This document shows positions 8,617 to 17,340 of a DNA stretch of 26,723 bases, one piece after another. The notes under the pieces are model-generated. The model saw nothing but the letters and a program-made list of their open reading frames with translations, was not told the DNA's origin and did not search any database. Source of the DNA: Rhizobiales bacterium UBA3584 (GTDB taxonomy: Bacteria; Pseudomonadota; Alphaproteobacteria; Rhizobiales; Devosiaceae); NCBI GenBank assembly GCA_002375765.1, contig DFMV01000078.1, positions 1-26,723 of the forward strand. The letters are read 5' to 3'. Each line of letters starts with the position of its first letter. The first letter of the stretch is position 1. Both the position numbers and the translations under genes were made by a program.

Positions 8617-9876
8617 TCACGCAAACCGCCGCGCTGCGTCCACCGCCAGCCCCAGCCCCACGGCGCCGAACCGGTCCGATTGTGCGATGCGCGCATGGGC
8701 AAAGCGCGTATCGACCAGCGCCCGCACCTGGCGCACCTGGGCGCCGCCGCCGGTCAGGATCACCGTTTCGATCGCCTCCGCGTTTACACCCGCTGCCATG
8801 AGCGCATCGTCCAGCGCTGCCCCGATCTTTTCGGTCAGCCCCGCGCTCGCTGCTTCGAATTCCGCCCGCGTCGTGGCAATGGCCAGCGACAGCCCCGGCT
8901 CATCGAGCGTCATATCGACCATCGGCGTATCGGTCAGCGTAATCTTTGCCTTTTCCACCTGCCCGGCCAGCCGGTGTCCCGAGCGGTGGACGAGGAGGTG
9001 CCTGAACCGCTCAAGCTTTTCTGGTTCCGCCGCTTCGCGCTGCAATTCGCGGATGTCGCGCAAAATCTCCGGGCGATAGAGCTGGTTGATCTTATGCCAG
9101 GTCGCCATGTCGTGAAAATACCAGCGCGGCATCTCCCGCTTGCCGTCGCGCGTCATGGTTCCGCTCCCCATTTCGGGCATCACCTTGAAAATGTTGAGCT
9201 GACGGTCGAAATCGGTGCCGCCCACATGCACGCCCGTCGTGCTCAAGATGTCCTGTCGCCGGTCGGCGCTGGCCCGGCGTTCCGGCGAAAGCCTGAGCAC
9301 CGAAAAGTCCGATGTGCCGCCCCCGATATCGACAACCAGCGCCAGCGCTTCGGCCTCCAGCGTGCGCTCGAAATGTAGCGCCGCCGCCACCGGTTCGAAC
9401 TGAAATTCGACATGGGAAAATCCAACGCCGCGTGCCGCCGCTACCAGCTGGTTCTGCGCCGCCCGGTCGGCGCTTTGGTCTCCGTCGACGAAATAAACTG
9501 GCCGCCCCAGAACCACATGCTCGGGCATCGCCCCGGTGTGCGCGGTCAGCCTGTCGCGCAAATGGCTCAAAAACCGCCCGATCAACCCCTCAAACCCGAT
9601 CCGCTCACGCCCGATCTGGGTCGTCTCCTCCATCAGCTGGGTCCCCAGCACCGATTTGAGCGCCCGCATGAACCGCCCTTCGGCCCCGTCCATATATTCA
9701 TGCACCGCCGACCGCCCGAAATGGGTGCTCTGGTCCTCGACACTGAAAAACAGCGCCGAAGGCAACGTTACCTCATCCCCCTCGACCGGAATCAGCACCG
9801 GTGCGCCATCGGGCTGGACCACACCGATAGTGGAATTGGTGGTGCCGAAATCGACGCCACAATAAAGCGATGACAT
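8617..9876 (-). CDS. Hsp70-family protein, YegD-like putative chaperone
   Basis: This 419-aa protein is an Hsp70/actin-fold ATPase resembling E. coli YegD (about 450 aa). It contains the nucleotide-binding domain but lacks a canonical DnaK substrate-binding domain. The phosphate-1 loop is DFGTTNST (residues 9-16), the phosphate-2 loop is VVDIGGGTSDF (181-191) and the adenosine motif is VILTGGGAQVRQV near the C-terminus. The FQFEPVAAALHFER segment between them is typical of Hsp70 'connect' regions. The start ATG at 9874-9876 sits directly before the ATPase motif as in YegD; no strong Shine-Dalgarno is visible. It is probably cytoplasmic with an unknown client. It stands alone and converges on the DUF72 gene. 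Confidence 0.88.
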   Translation of the reverse strand: MSSLYCGVDFGTTNSTIGVVQPDGAPVLIPVEGDEVTLPSALFFSVEDQSTHFGRSAVHEYMDGAEGRFMRALKSVLGTQLMEETTQIGRERIGFEGLIGRFLSHLRDRLTAHTGAMPEHVVLGRPVYFVDGDQSADRAAQNQLVAAARGVGFSHVEFQFEPVAAALHFERTLEAEALALVVDIGGGTSDFSVLRLSPERRASADRRQDILSTTGVHVGGTDFDRQLNIFKVMPEMGSGTMTRDGKREMPRWYFHDMATWHKINQLYRPEILRDIRELQREAAEPEKLERFRHLLVHRSGHRLAGQVEKAKITLTDTPMVDMTLDEPGLSLAIATTRAEFEAASAGLTEKIGAALDDALMAAGVNAEAIETVILTGGGAQVRQVRALVDTRFAHARIAQSDRFGAVGLGLAVDAARRFA

Positions 9877-10261
9877 GAGAGAAGGCTTTCAAGTGGGCAA
9901 TAGCTGCTTGCCGATGGAAATACCTCCGGCAATGGGGGCGCCCCTCTAGCCTATCCCAGACCCCATGGCAACCGTGCGGTTATCCGACCCGGTGAAGCCG
10001 CGTGTGCCGCCTCGACGCCTGGATCTGCAGCGCTCGCTAGAAATAGATTGAGGCGCGTCCAACATGGGTAGGTAAGGTCCGGACGATCTATTGCGGTTTG
10101 GGCTAGGCGATGGATGGCAGCGTTTCCATTTATCTGGCGCAATTTTATCGGCCTGCTCATTTCGAACACTGCCACAGCCGCTGGTGGGCATCGCTCGTGT
10201 CAAAAATCGCCCGCCGCTTCCCATCTTGACACCCACGCCAAAACGCCACACATAAAGTTAC
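9877..10261. other. 385-bp intergenic region, no convincing gene
   Basis: This separates the divergent Hsp70-like and methyltransferase genes. Minus-strand open frames inside it (for example 9946-10251) have no homology-like motifs or ribosome binding site and are rejected. An inverted repeat GTGTCAA (10197-10203) / TTGACAC (10226-10232) is present. Its right arm contains TTGACA, and CATAAA follows at 10251-10256 after 19 bp, a possible but poorly spaced promoter for the methyltransferase gene. I see nothing else. Confidence 0.5.
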
Positions 10262-10939
10262 ATGAAGCCACCCGAACCCACGGCCCCCGCTTTCGGCGCC
10301 GACCACGCCAGCACCTATGCGGCCGGCACGCCGCGCAAAGTGCCCGGTTTCGATGGCCTGCACGCCATGACAGCCCAGCTTCTGGCCGAGCGCGTGCCGC
10401 AGGATGGGAAAGTTCTGGTGCTCGGGGCCGGTGGCGGGCTGGAGCTCAAGGCGCTCGCCGAAAAGCATCCCGACTGGAACTTCGATGGCGTTGATCCCTC
10501 AGCCGATATGCTGGCGGCGGCGCGGGAGACCATCGGCGCCCACGCACCCCGCATCCGTCTGCATCATGGCTATATCGCGGATGCCCCCGACGGCCCGTTC
10601 GATGGCGCGGTGTGCCTTTTGACGTTTCATTTTATCCCACGCGAAAACCGGCTCGAAACGCTCCGTCAGATCCGCCGACGCCTGGCGCCCGGCGCGCCCT
10701 TTGTCCTCGCCCATATCAGCTTTGCTCAATCTGAGCCCGAGCGCAACCAATGGATCGCCCGCCACATCGCCTTCGGTGGCGGTGATCCACAAAACCAAGC
10801 CGCCCGTGCCGCCATCGCCACAAAACTCTTCATCCTCTCACCTCGAGAGGAAGAGGCCATGCTGGAAGAGGCCGGATTTGCCGATATTACCCTCTTTTAT
10901 GCCGGCCTGAGCTTCCGCGGTTGGGCGTGCTACGCCTGA
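10262..10939 (+). CDS. Class I SAM-dependent methyltransferase
   Basis: This 225-aa soluble protein has a Rossmann-fold methyltransferase core. Motif I is VLVLGAGGGLE (residues 51-61), followed by GVDPSADML with the acidic residue D78 for the SAM ribose. The DGAVCLLTFHFIP segment corresponds to motif IV and LRQIRRRLAPGAPFVLA to motif V/VI. This layout is typical of methyltransferases acting on small molecules; the acceptor cannot be predicted. It is a single-gene unit with a short or absent leader: only a weak AAAG precedes ATG 10262. It converges on the saccharopine dehydrogenase-family gene. Confidence 0.85.
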   Translation: MKPPEPTAPAFGADHASTYAAGTPRKVPGFDGLHAMTAQLLAERVPQDGKVLVLGAGGGLELKALAEKHPDWNFDGVDPSADMLAAARETIGAHAPRIRLHHGYIADAPDGPFDGAVCLLTFHFIPRENRLETLRQIRRRLAPGAPFVLAHISFAQSEPERNQWIARHIAFGGGDPQNQAARAAIATKLFILSPREEEAMLEEAGFADITLFYAGLSFRGWACYA

Positions 10940-11006
10940 CAGCACGGAGCACGCCGTCCGTCCGAGGAAGTAATGCTCCACGTCCTTCTCAGGGCTCCCT
11001 GTCGCG
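10940..11006. terminator. Intergenic hairpins between convergent genes
   Basis: The 67-bp gap can form GGAGCA / TGCTCC pairing, or a bulged GACAG..GGAGC / GCTCC..CTGTC stem, just after the methyltransferase stop. No T-run follows, so this is a weak candidate terminator for either convergent transcript. Confidence 0.25.
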
Positions 11007-12107
11007 CTAAGCGACCTTCCGCGCCGCCTGATCCGCCGCAAACGCCCGACCGAACCGGTTTGCCAGAAACGCATCGAGGTCTATCTCTTCCTGCGCCACG
11101 AACCCCTTCTGCGCCAGATCGCCCGCCGCCAGCATGTCGAGCACCGTACAGATGCCCGCAGCCGTGGTGATCTGGATGGCCGAGCGCTCTTTCTTGCCTA
11201 TATAGCCTGAAAGCACCCTGCGCTCGAAGATCTCGTGCGCCGGCTTGCCGTCCCTGGTGCCAGTCACATCGACCTGGATCACCACCATGTCCTGCTTGGT
11301 CGGGGTCAGTGCGTGGCGAAAAATGTCCAGCGCCAGATCGCGCCGGTCTTTGAGATTCAGGTCGTTGAGCAGCAGCTTCATGATGCGCGCATGGCCGGGA
11401 TACCGGATGGTGCGATAGTTGAGATTTCTGACCTTGCCCAGCAGCTTTTCCGGCGTCGAACCCAGACCGCCCGAGGTGTTGAACGCTTCGTAATCCACCC
11501 CGTCGATGGTCAGCTGCTCGATATCCTCGAGCGGCGCGATTTCGGCCATCTTCCCGTCAACGATCGCTTCGCACGGCTCGCAATATTCGTTGATCACCCC
11601 CTCAGGCGACCAGGTCAGCGCGTAATTGAGCACATTGGTCGGAAACTGGGGCAGCGCCCCCACCTTCATGGCGACAGTATCGAGCGTATCGAACTTTTTC
11701 GCCAGGCTCATCGCTACAATGGCAATGAACCCCGGCGCCAGCCCACATTGAGGGATGAACGCCGTTTCCGCCTTCGCCGCGATCTCCTTGACCCGCCGAG
11801 TCGATTTAACGTCTTCGGTCAGATCGAGATAATGGACTTTTGCCGCAGCGGCGGCTTCTGCGATCCGCGTGGTCAGCGAGTAGGGAGCCGCTGATAGGAC
11901 AGCGAACTTCCCTTCAAGAATTTTTTCCAGTTCCCCCGGTTCGGCCACTTCGCAGCGTGCCGTCCTCACCTTCGCATCCGTATCGAGCGCCGCCAGCGCG
12001 TCGGCGGAACGGTCCACCACCGTCACCGAATAGTCGCCACTTTGGCTGGCCATGTCCGCGATGGTTGCGCCGATGCGTCCGGCACCGATAACAACGATCT
12101 CTTTCAT
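11007..12107 (-). CDS. Saccharopine dehydrogenase-family oxidoreductase (candidate lysine 6-dehydrogenase)
   Basis: This is an NAD(P)-dependent amino-acid dehydrogenase of the saccharopine dehydrogenase family, 366 aa from ATG 12107. That start puts the dinucleotide-binding GAGRIG at residues 8-13; a start at 12137 would add ten atypical residues. Family landmarks are the strand-loop VLSAAPYSL, YLDLTEDV, IPQCGLAPGFIAIVA, the C-terminal-domain LTWSPEGVINEY and NYRTIRYPGHARIMKLL. The length matches single-domain bacterial lysine 6-dehydrogenases and saccharopine reductases. The divergent Lrp/AsnC regulator supports an amino-acid catabolic role, with lysine as the leading guess (inference). An AGAGGGG lies about 9 bases before ATG 12107. 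Confidence 0.85.
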   Translation of the reverse strand: MKEIVVIGAGRIGATIADMASQSGDYSVTVVDRSADALAALDTDAKVRTARCEVAEPGELEKILEGKFAVLSAAPYSLTTRIAEAAAAAKVHYLDLTEDVKSTRRVKEIAAKAETAFIPQCGLAPGFIAIVAMSLAKKFDTLDTVAMKVGALPQFPTNVLNYALTWSPEGVINEYCEPCEAIVDGKMAEIAPLEDIEQLTIDGVDYEAFNTSGGLGSTPEKLLGKVRNLNYRTIRYPGHARIMKLLLNDLNLKDRRDLALDIFRHALTPTKQDMVVIQVDVTGTRDGKPAHEIFERRVLSGYIGKKERSAIQITTAAGICTVLDMLAAGDLAQKGFVAQEEIDLDAFLANRFGRAFAADQAARKVA

Positions 12108-12132
12108 CCCAAAACCCCTCTTGGTCAAAGAT

Positions 12133-12196
12133 CCCAAATGTTGGGCACCAAACGCTCAACTTCACAGCTTTTGGCGTCATTGCTTGAAATGATGAC
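12133..12196. promoter_or_regulatory. Candidate operators between the dehydrogenase and lrp-like genes
   Basis: The 170-bp divergent promoter region is AT-rich and has two small dyads: CCCAA-ATG-TTGGG (12133-12145) and GTCAT (12176-12180) / ATGAC (12192-12196). Divergently transcribed Lrp/AsnC regulators often bind such shared regions with their target gene. Which dyad, if any, is the binding site is not determined. Confidence 0.3.
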
Positions 12197-12277
12197 ACAC
12201 AGTTTCGTTGATTTGCAGACTACCATCAGACACAATCGCAGCTTTAAAAAAGCAAATAGCCGAAAATTTACGCCACA

Positions 12278-12709
12278 ATGACGAAAATTAACGCCGATCG
12301 CCAACTGATCGCCCTGCTGCGCGAAAATGCCCGCATGCCGGTCGCCGAGATTGCAAGAAAGCTGGGAATTTCAAGGAGCACGGCCCAGTCGCGCCTCGAA
12401 AAGCTCGAGCGCAACGGCACTATTGCTGGCTATGTCGTAAAGCTCTCCTACGACTATCTGGCCGGCCAGATTCGCGCCCACCTGATGGTCACGGTCTCGC
12501 CCAAGCTCGCGCCCAAGGTCGTCAGGTTCCTCAATGATTTGATCGAAGTCCGCACCGTCCACTCGGTCTCGGGCAGCTTTGACATGATCGTCATCGTCGA
12601 AGCCCCCTCAGTCGCCGAACTCGATGCCGTCATCGACAAAATTGGTGCGCTCGACGGAGTCGAGCGCACCATGTCATCAATCATTCTCTCGACGCGGATC
12701 GACCGTTAA
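12278..12709 (+). CDS. Lrp/AsnC family transcriptional regulator
   Basis: This 143-aa DNA-binding regulator has an N-terminal winged helix-turn-helix (RQLIALLRENARMPVAEIARKLGIS then RSTAQSRLEKLERNGTI, residues about 8-48). The C-terminal RAM/AsnC ligand-binding domain contains the typical VHSVSGSFDMIVIVEAPS segment. It is divergent from the saccharopine dehydrogenase-family gene, which is its likely amino-acid-responsive target (inference). Its TAA stop at 12707-12709 overlaps the stop of the convergent SGNH gene in the palindrome TTAA, leaving no room for a terminator between the two. Confidence 0.93.
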   Translation: MTKINADRQLIALLRENARMPVAEIARKLGISRSTAQSRLEKLERNGTIAGYVVKLSYDYLAGQIRAHLMVTVSPKLAPKVVRFLNDLIEVRTVHSVSGSFDMIVIVEAPSVAELDAVIDKIGALDGVERTMSSIILSTRIDR

Positions 12710-13506
12710 GAACCTGTGCCTTGGAATTCCGCCACCGTATCCGCGGCAATCCGCTGCAGAAAAGCGGCGGTCTCACCATCCAGCCGCCCGTAGTAATCAT
12801 ACGCCAGCCCGACCGGCGAAGCATCATAAAGCGTCGCATAGGTCGTTGCCGCCGCCAGGTAGGTGCCTGCCAGATTGGGGTGGCTGTGGTCGAACTCCAT
12901 ATGCAGTTCGAGGTCAGGCCGCTCCGCATACGCCTTGGCAAATGCCAGTCCCACTGGGATCACCAGTGCATCGACTTCTGCCCCGACCTCGGTATAGAGC
13001 GCGGCCAGATTGGCGGTCATTTCCGGATCGTGGCTGTTGTGCCCCTCGGCATAGGCGTGGCTCATGTAAAGCACGGTTTGTGCGCCGCTTTCATCAATCA
13101 GCGCATCGGCTGCAACAACCGCGTCACGAAAGCGTTCGCTGCGCGATTCCGAATTGGCCGCCGCGCTATGACCCTGCAGGATTACCACGTCGAAGGGATC
13201 ATCATACCCGATTGCATCGGGTGTGAGGTAATGGCCGAACGGGTGCATATCGAGCGAGCCGCCCGAAATGGTGATGGAGCGATAGGCAAGATCATCGATC
13301 CCCTGGCCTTCTCCGACCATTCGGCTGGTATGGTTGTGCAGGCTGTCATTGTAATAGAAGTACGAATTGCCAACGAACAGGATTTGCCTGGGGGCATCCA
13401 GTCCGACGTCGGAAGCGCCGGGTTGAGCGGCGATTTCCTGGCCGAAAGCTGAACTAGAGGCGAGCAGAACCATGGCTCCAACAAGGGAGCGGGTAGCTAT
13501 AGTCAT
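12706..13506 (-). CDS. Exported SGNH/GDSL-hydrolase-like protein
   Basis: This 266-aa predicted secreted hydrolase starts at ATG 13506, with GGAGGA about 10 bases upstream. A signal peptide spans residues 1-22 (ALV..SSAFG-QE). After it, ILFVGNSYFYYND places a presumptive nucleophile S48 in a GNS variant of block I. The final DHSHPNLAGTYLAA supplies the D206/H209 pair of block V. VVILQGHSAAANSES near 108-122 resembles block III but lacks the classical GxND asparagine. The protein could be an esterase, lipase or polysaccharide deacetylase; the substrate is unknown. It shares the four-base overlap TTAA with the convergent lrp-like gene. A similar-sized exported protein is encoded directly upstream on the same strand. 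Confidence 0.75.
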   Translation of the reverse strand: MTIATRSLVGAMVLLASSSAFGQEIAAQPGASDVGLDAPRQILFVGNSYFYYNDSLHNHTSRMVGEGQGIDDLAYRSITISGGSLDMHPFGHYLTPDAIGYDDPFDVVILQGHSAAANSESRSERFRDAVVAADALIDESGAQTVLYMSHAYAEGHNSHDPEMTANLAALYTEVGAEVDALVIPVGLAFAKAYAERPDLELHMEFDHSHPNLAGTYLAAATTYATLYDASPVGLAYDYYGRLDGETAAFLQRIAADTVAEFQGTGS

Positions 13507-13602
13507 TTGATTTTCCTCCATATTCCAAACGCCTGTGCACTGAGAGGCGGCACAGGGATGGAGATTGATGGCTAGCCCTGCATGGAGGTCGCGGCAATCG
13601 GC

Positions 13603-13629
13603 GGCGGAAAAAAAACTTCCGCCTTTTTT
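13603..13629 (+). terminator. Plus-strand intrinsic terminator-like hairpin
   Basis: GGCGGAA (13603-13609) pairs with TTCCGCC (13617-13623) around an AAAAAAC loop and is followed by six T residues on the plus strand. No plus-strand gene lies directly before it. The nearest is the lrp-like gene ending at 12709, so it may terminate read-through antisense to the SGNH gene. Confidence 0.5.
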
Positions 13630-13710
13630 GCCCTTGGTCTGTCCAGTGGGTGGGAACGGGAACATTATCCCCGCTTCTGTGTATGGTGTTCTACCCATCG
13701 CCATGAATCG

Positions 13711-14340
13711 CTATTTGCGGATTTCATAGAGTCGAAAGCGATTTGCGCTCGGCGCAAATGCCATAAGGAAGTGATTGTCGCCGATCTTGTAGATTTCGGC
13801 CACGGCGTCGAACTCGCGCTGCTCCTCGGTGACCTCGCCCGGAGTCATTGCAGAATAGATCCGCGGGTCTTCATAGCCATAATAGAGGGCGCCAACAAAG
13901 AACACGGTTTCCGCGTCGAGTTGGGCCATAAGCCCCCGGTGCCGCTGACTGCCCGAGTTCTTGTCGAAGACCATGGCTTGGGCTTCCGGATAAATCCGTG
14001 CGGGGAAATACTGATAGATAAAGGCGCCATAATCGGTCGCCTGAAGCGAACGCATCCGCCATGAACCATCAAGCTCCTCGATCGAGAACGCCAGATGCTC
14101 CGCTTCGATCAAACGTTCAAATTCAGGAATGGCATCAAGGGTTTCCTGATCCTCTGAGCTGTCCTTGAGTTCATCGAGCAGCGCCTGAAGTCCGGTCTCC
14201 CAGCCCTTGGCAAGTGATTGGTCCTCAGGATAGAGCCGCCCGAACAGCGACTTGGCGTAACCCCCGGTATCAGGGGCCTGCCCGAGCGCCGGCATACCGA
14301 GCATGGCGGCTATGAAAATGGTCAGGATGCGCGTCACCAT
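13711..14340 (-). CDS. Exported DUF4893-like protein
   Basis: This 209-aa protein starts at ATG 14340, with GGAGGATA just upstream. It has a signal peptide (MVTRILTIFIAAMLGMPALG-QA). The central and C-terminal parts resemble DUF4893: LDGSWRMRSLQ, IYQYFPARIY, DKNSGSQRHRGL, VFFVGALYYGYEDP and a final NRFRLYEIR. The family is of unknown function and found mainly in alphaproteobacteria. The gene lies downstream of ugpC on the same strand but has its own ribosome binding site and an 83-bp gap, so it need not be part of the ugp operon. The family assignment is from memory of the motif pattern and is moderately certain. Confidence 0.65.
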   Translation of the reverse strand: MVTRILTIFIAAMLGMPALGQAPDTGGYAKSLFGRLYPEDQSLAKGWETGLQALLDELKDSSEDQETLDAIPEFERLIEAEHLAFSIEELDGSWRMRSLQATDYGAFIYQYFPARIYPEAQAMVFDKNSGSQRHRGLMAQLDAETVFFVGALYYGYEDPRIYSAMTPGEVTEEQREFDAVAEIYKIGDNHFLMAFAPSANRFRLYEIRK

Positions 14341-14423
14341 TATCCTCCGATTGTCACCGACCGATCGGGTCGCGTCAGGTACAGTGACCGTGCTTTGGGG
14401 CACCATTCCGGCAAAAGGCCTCT

Positions 14424-15476
14424 CTAGCGCGCGATTTTCCGCCCCGTGTCCGCATCGAAGCAATGCAGATGCGCATGCTCGATATAAAGCGTAAGCTTGT
14501 CGTCATGCTCACCAGGATGGATGCCCTGCGTGCGCAGAACCAGTTCCTTGGCGATCCCCTCCGCATGCGCATAGACCAGGCTTTCCGAGCCGACCAGTTC
14601 GACCGCGTCGACAATGACCTCGAGCTTGAGGTGTGGTTTGGCCGGCGTCGTTAACGTCATGTCTTCGGGACGAATGCCGATGGTGCCGCACTGGGAGGAA
14701 ACGAAATCAGGCAGGTCGCCCGCCACCCGTGCGAGCGCCGCTGTATCGAGCAGGTTCATGCCCGGAGATCCCATGAAGCCGGCAACGAACACCGATGCGG
14801 GGTTTGTATAGATGTCGAGAGGCTTTCCAACCTGTTCGATCCGCCCGCTGTTCATGACCACCAGCTTATCCGCCAACGTCATGGCTTCTAGCTGGTCATG
14901 TGTCACATAAACCGAGGTCGTGCCCAGCGTGCGTTGCAACCGGCGGATTTCCACCCGCATCTGGCCGCGCAGCTTGGCATCGAGATTGGACAGCGGTTCG
15001 TCGAACAGGAATGCCTTGGGCTTGCGCACTATGGCCCGTCCCATGGCCACGCGCTGGCGCTGACCGCCGGAAAGCTGACGCGGCTTGCGATCGAGAAACG
15101 GTTCGATCTCGAGAATGCGCGCCGCTTCGTTGACGCGCTCATCGATCTCGGCCCTCGGCGTCTTGCGGTTTTTCAACCCGTATTCGAGATTACCGCGCAC
15201 ACTCATATGAGGGTAAAGCGCATAGTTCTGGAACACCATTGCAATGTCGCGCTCGGCCGGTTCGAGCTTGTTGACGAGCTTTTCGCCGATCCGCACTTCG
15301 CCCGAAGTGATGGTTTCGAGCCCGGCCAGCATGCGCAGCAAGGTCGATTTCCCGCAGCCCGAAGGACCGACGAGAACGACGAGTTCGCCATCCTCGATCG
15401 AAAGGTCGATGCCTTTGATCGCCTGGACATTGCCGGGATAGACCTTGCGGACGTCGGAGATTTCAATTGTAGCCAT
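14424..15476 (-). CDS. ugpC: sn-Glycerol-3-phosphate ABC transporter, ATP-binding protein UgpC
   Basis: This 350-aa ATPase powers glycerol-3-phosphate uptake through UgpAE. It has a standard ABC domain followed by a MalK-type OB-fold/TOBE regulatory domain. Walker A is GPSGCGKST (residues 37-45), the Q-loop [10 protein letters not shown] (81-90), the signature LSGGQ (135-139), Walker B FLFDEP (156-161), and the H-loop His is H193 (VTHDQ). [10 protein letters not shown] in the C-terminal domain is typical of the UgpC/MalK group. It begins 4 bp after the ugpE stop. The paralogous MalK and MsmK families look alike; ugpC is chosen from the operon context. No ugpQ follows. Confidence 0.94.
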   Translation of the reverse strand: MATIEISDVRKVYPGNVQAIKGIDLSIEDGELVVLVGPSGCGKSTLLRMLAGLETITSGEVRIGEKLVNKLEPAERDIAMVFQNYALYPHMSVRGNLEYGLKNRKTPRAEIDERVNEAARILEIEPFLDRKPRQLSGGQRQRVAMGRAIVRKPKAFLFDEPLSNLDAKLRGQMRVEIRRLQRTLGTTSVYVTHDQLEAMTLADKLVVMNSGRIEQVGKPLDIYTNPASVFVAGFMGSPGMNLLDTAALARVAGDLPDFVSSQCGTIGIRPEDMTLTTPAKPHLKLEVIVDAVELVGSESLVYAHAEGIAKELVLRTQGIHPGEHDDKLTLYIEHAHLHCFDADTGRKIAR

Positions 15477-15480
15477 TGTG

Positions 15481-16329
15481 TTATTTCTCGGTTTCGACGA
15501 GGCCCTTGATAAACAGGCGCTGCAAGAGGAGGACGACGAGCACGGGCGGGACCATGGCGAGCATTACGGTCGCCATGACAAGGTTCCAGGCCGGCTCCCT
15601 GTCGGTATTGGCCATCAGCCGTTTGATGCCCATCACGATTGTGTAGAACTGCTCTTGAGTGGTGATAAGCAGCGGCCAGAGATATTGCACCCAGCCATAG
15701 ATGAACATGATCACAAACAGCGCGGCGATATTGGTGATCGAAATGGGAATCAGGATGTCCTTGAAGAACTTCATTGGACCCGCGCCATCGACCCGCGCCG
15801 CTTCCATGAGCTCCTCGGGCACCGTCATGAAGAACTGCCGGAACAGGAAGGTGGCCGTCGCCGACGCGATCAGCGGCAGGGTGAGCCCGGCATAGGAATT
15901 GAGCATTCCAAGGTTTGCCACCACCGCAAAGGTCGGGATGATGCGCACCTCGACCGGCAGCATCAGGGTGACAAAGATCATCCAGAAGGCCAGGAGTCTG
16001 AACGGGAAGCGGAAATAGACGATGGCAAAGGCCGACGTGATCGAAATGGCGATCTTGCCCACGGCAATGATCATCGCCATCCAGAACGAATTGCCCAGCA
16101 TCAGCCACACCGGCGGTGTGCCGGCCACTTCGAGCCCCGAGCCCAGCATCTGGGAATAGGTGGCACCCATATTGTCGCCCGGCAAAAGCGGCATGACGCC
16201 ACGAATGAAGGCTGCGGGTTCGTGGGTCGAGGCGATGAACGCGACATAGACCGGAAAGGCGACGATCAGAACGCCGACGATCAGGATGAGATGGGTGAGG
16301 AAATCGAGCCAGGGCCTGTTTTCAACCAT
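15481..16329 (-). CDS. ugpE: sn-Glycerol-3-phosphate ABC transporter permease UgpE
   Basis: This 282-aa inner-membrane permease of the MalG class has about six transmembrane helices. The first is at residues 11-33, and a short periplasmic region follows ([17 protein letters not shown]). The EAA loop that docks onto UgpC is [20 protein letters not shown] (residues 176-195). The start ATG 16329 has GGAAGGA about 8 bases upstream. It follows ugpA by 13 bp and precedes ugpC by 4 bp, so the three are almost certainly co-translated from one mRNA. With UgpA it forms the heterodimeric channel. Confidence 0.94.
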   Translation of the reverse strand: MVENRPWLDFLTHLILIVGVLIVAFPVYVAFIASTHEPAAFIRGVMPLLPGDNMGATYSQMLGSGLEVAGTPPVWLMLGNSFWMAMIIAVGKIAISITSAFAIVYFRFPFRLLAFWMIFVTLMLPVEVRIIPTFAVVANLGMLNSYAGLTLPLIASATATFLFRQFFMTVPEELMEAARVDGAGPMKFFKDILIPISITNIAALFVIMFIYGWVQYLWPLLITTQEQFYTIVMGIKRLMANTDREPAWNLVMATVMLAMVPPVLVVLLLQRLFIKGLVETEK

Positions 16330-16342
16330 GTCTGGGTCCTTC

Positions 16343-17227
16343 CTAGTAATTGACCCGGCGTTCCACGTAGCGGAACTGGATGAAGGTGAGGATGATCACG
16401 ATACCCATCAAGAGCACCGACTGGGCCGATGATGAACCAATGTTGAGCCCGGCCACGCCGTCCGTATAGACCTTGTAGACCAGCGTCATCGTTGCCTGTC
16501 CCGGTCCACCTTCCGTCGTGGCGTCGATCACACCGAAGGTCTCGAACATCACATAATTGATGTTGATGATCAGAAGGAAAAACGTGGTCGGAGAGAGTAG
16601 CGGAAAAACGATGGTCCAGAACCGTTTGAACGGTCCGGCGCCATCGATCGAGGCGGCTTCGGACAGCGAGGCGGGGATCGATTGCAGCCCGGCGACGAAA
16701 AACAGGAAATTATATGAAATCTGTTTCCAGGCAGCGGCAATGGTGATCAGCGCCATGGCCTGGGTGCCGTTGACGCGATGGTTCCAATCGATGCCGAACC
16801 AGTCGAGCACATAGGGCAGAAGGCCGATCGTTGGGTTGAACAGAAACCACCAGAGCACACCGGCAACCACCGGGGCCACGGCATAGGGCCAGACCAGCAA
16901 GGTTGTATAGGCTTTCGCCGTGCGCAATACCCGATCGACGCAGACGGCCAACAGAAGCGCAAATCCCATCGACAGCACGGTGACCGAAACAGCGAACACC
17001 GCGGTTCGGCCAAGCGCATTGAGATAGCTTGGGTCCGACAGGATGCGGGTGTAATTCTCGAACCAGACGAACGTCGTGCGGAAGCCAAACGGATCCTCGC
17101 GCTCGAAGCTCGACTTAACTGCCTGGCTGGCCGGCCAGATGAAAAAGATCGCGGTAATGGCCAACTGCGGCGCCAGAAGCGCATAGGGAAGCCAGCGATT
17201 GGTAAAGATCGACCGTTTGGTCTGCAT
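16343..17227 (-). CDS. ugpA: sn-Glycerol-3-phosphate ABC transporter permease UgpA
   Basis: This 294-aa inner-membrane permease of the MalF class pairs with UgpE. The N-terminus has a basic segment ([12 protein letters not shown]) and TM1 at about 14-34 ([16 protein letters not shown]), with five further helices. The EAA loop is [20 protein letters not shown] (residues 190-209). ATG 17227 is preceded by AGGGG about 9 bases upstream. A 113-bp gap containing a strong hairpin separates it from ugpB, whereas the downstream junction with ugpE is only 13 bp. This suggests that ugpB is expressed at higher level than ugpAEC. Confidence 0.94.
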   Translation of the reverse strand: MQTKRSIFTNRWLPYALLAPQLAITAIFFIWPASQAVKSSFEREDPFGFRTTFVWFENYTRILSDPSYLNALGRTAVFAVSVTVLSMGFALLLAVCVDRVLRTAKAYTTLLVWPYAVAPVVAGVLWWFLFNPTIGLLPYVLDWFGIDWNHRVNGTQAMALITIAAAWKQISYNFLFFVAGLQSIPASLSEAASIDGAGPFKRFWTIVFPLLSPTTFFLLIININYVMFETFGVIDATTEGGPGQATMTLVYKVYTDGVAGLNIGSSSAQSVLLMGIVIILTFIQFRYVERRVNY

Positions 17228-17290
17228 GCAACGCCCCTGGGTATTGTCTCATCCGCCGGTCTTCTTGCAACGGACCGGTTTAATGGAAGA

Positions 17291-17316
17291 GACCCCGGCC
17301 AGGTAAAGCCGGGGTC
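17291..17316 (-). other. Intercistronic hairpin between ugpB and ugpA
   Basis: A perfect 9-bp GC-rich stem, GACCCCGGC (17291-17299) / GCCGGGGTC (17308-17316), with an 8-base loop follows the ugpB stop on the minus strand. There is no strong T-run after it in that direction, so it is more likely an mRNA-stabilising or attenuating structure than a full terminator. Such structures are common after binding-protein genes. Confidence 0.65.
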
Positions 17317-17340
17317 GGAATTTTTGAGGTCAGAACCGCT

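Noticed and set aside
9946..10251. Minus-strand 101-codon frame in the Hsp70/methyltransferase gap
   Set aside because: No start signal and no protein-like pattern; compositionally random.
15445..16353. Plus-strand open frame (302 codons) opposite ugpE
   Set aside because: The reading is highly charged and low-complexity and lies wholly antisense to a permease with clear motifs.
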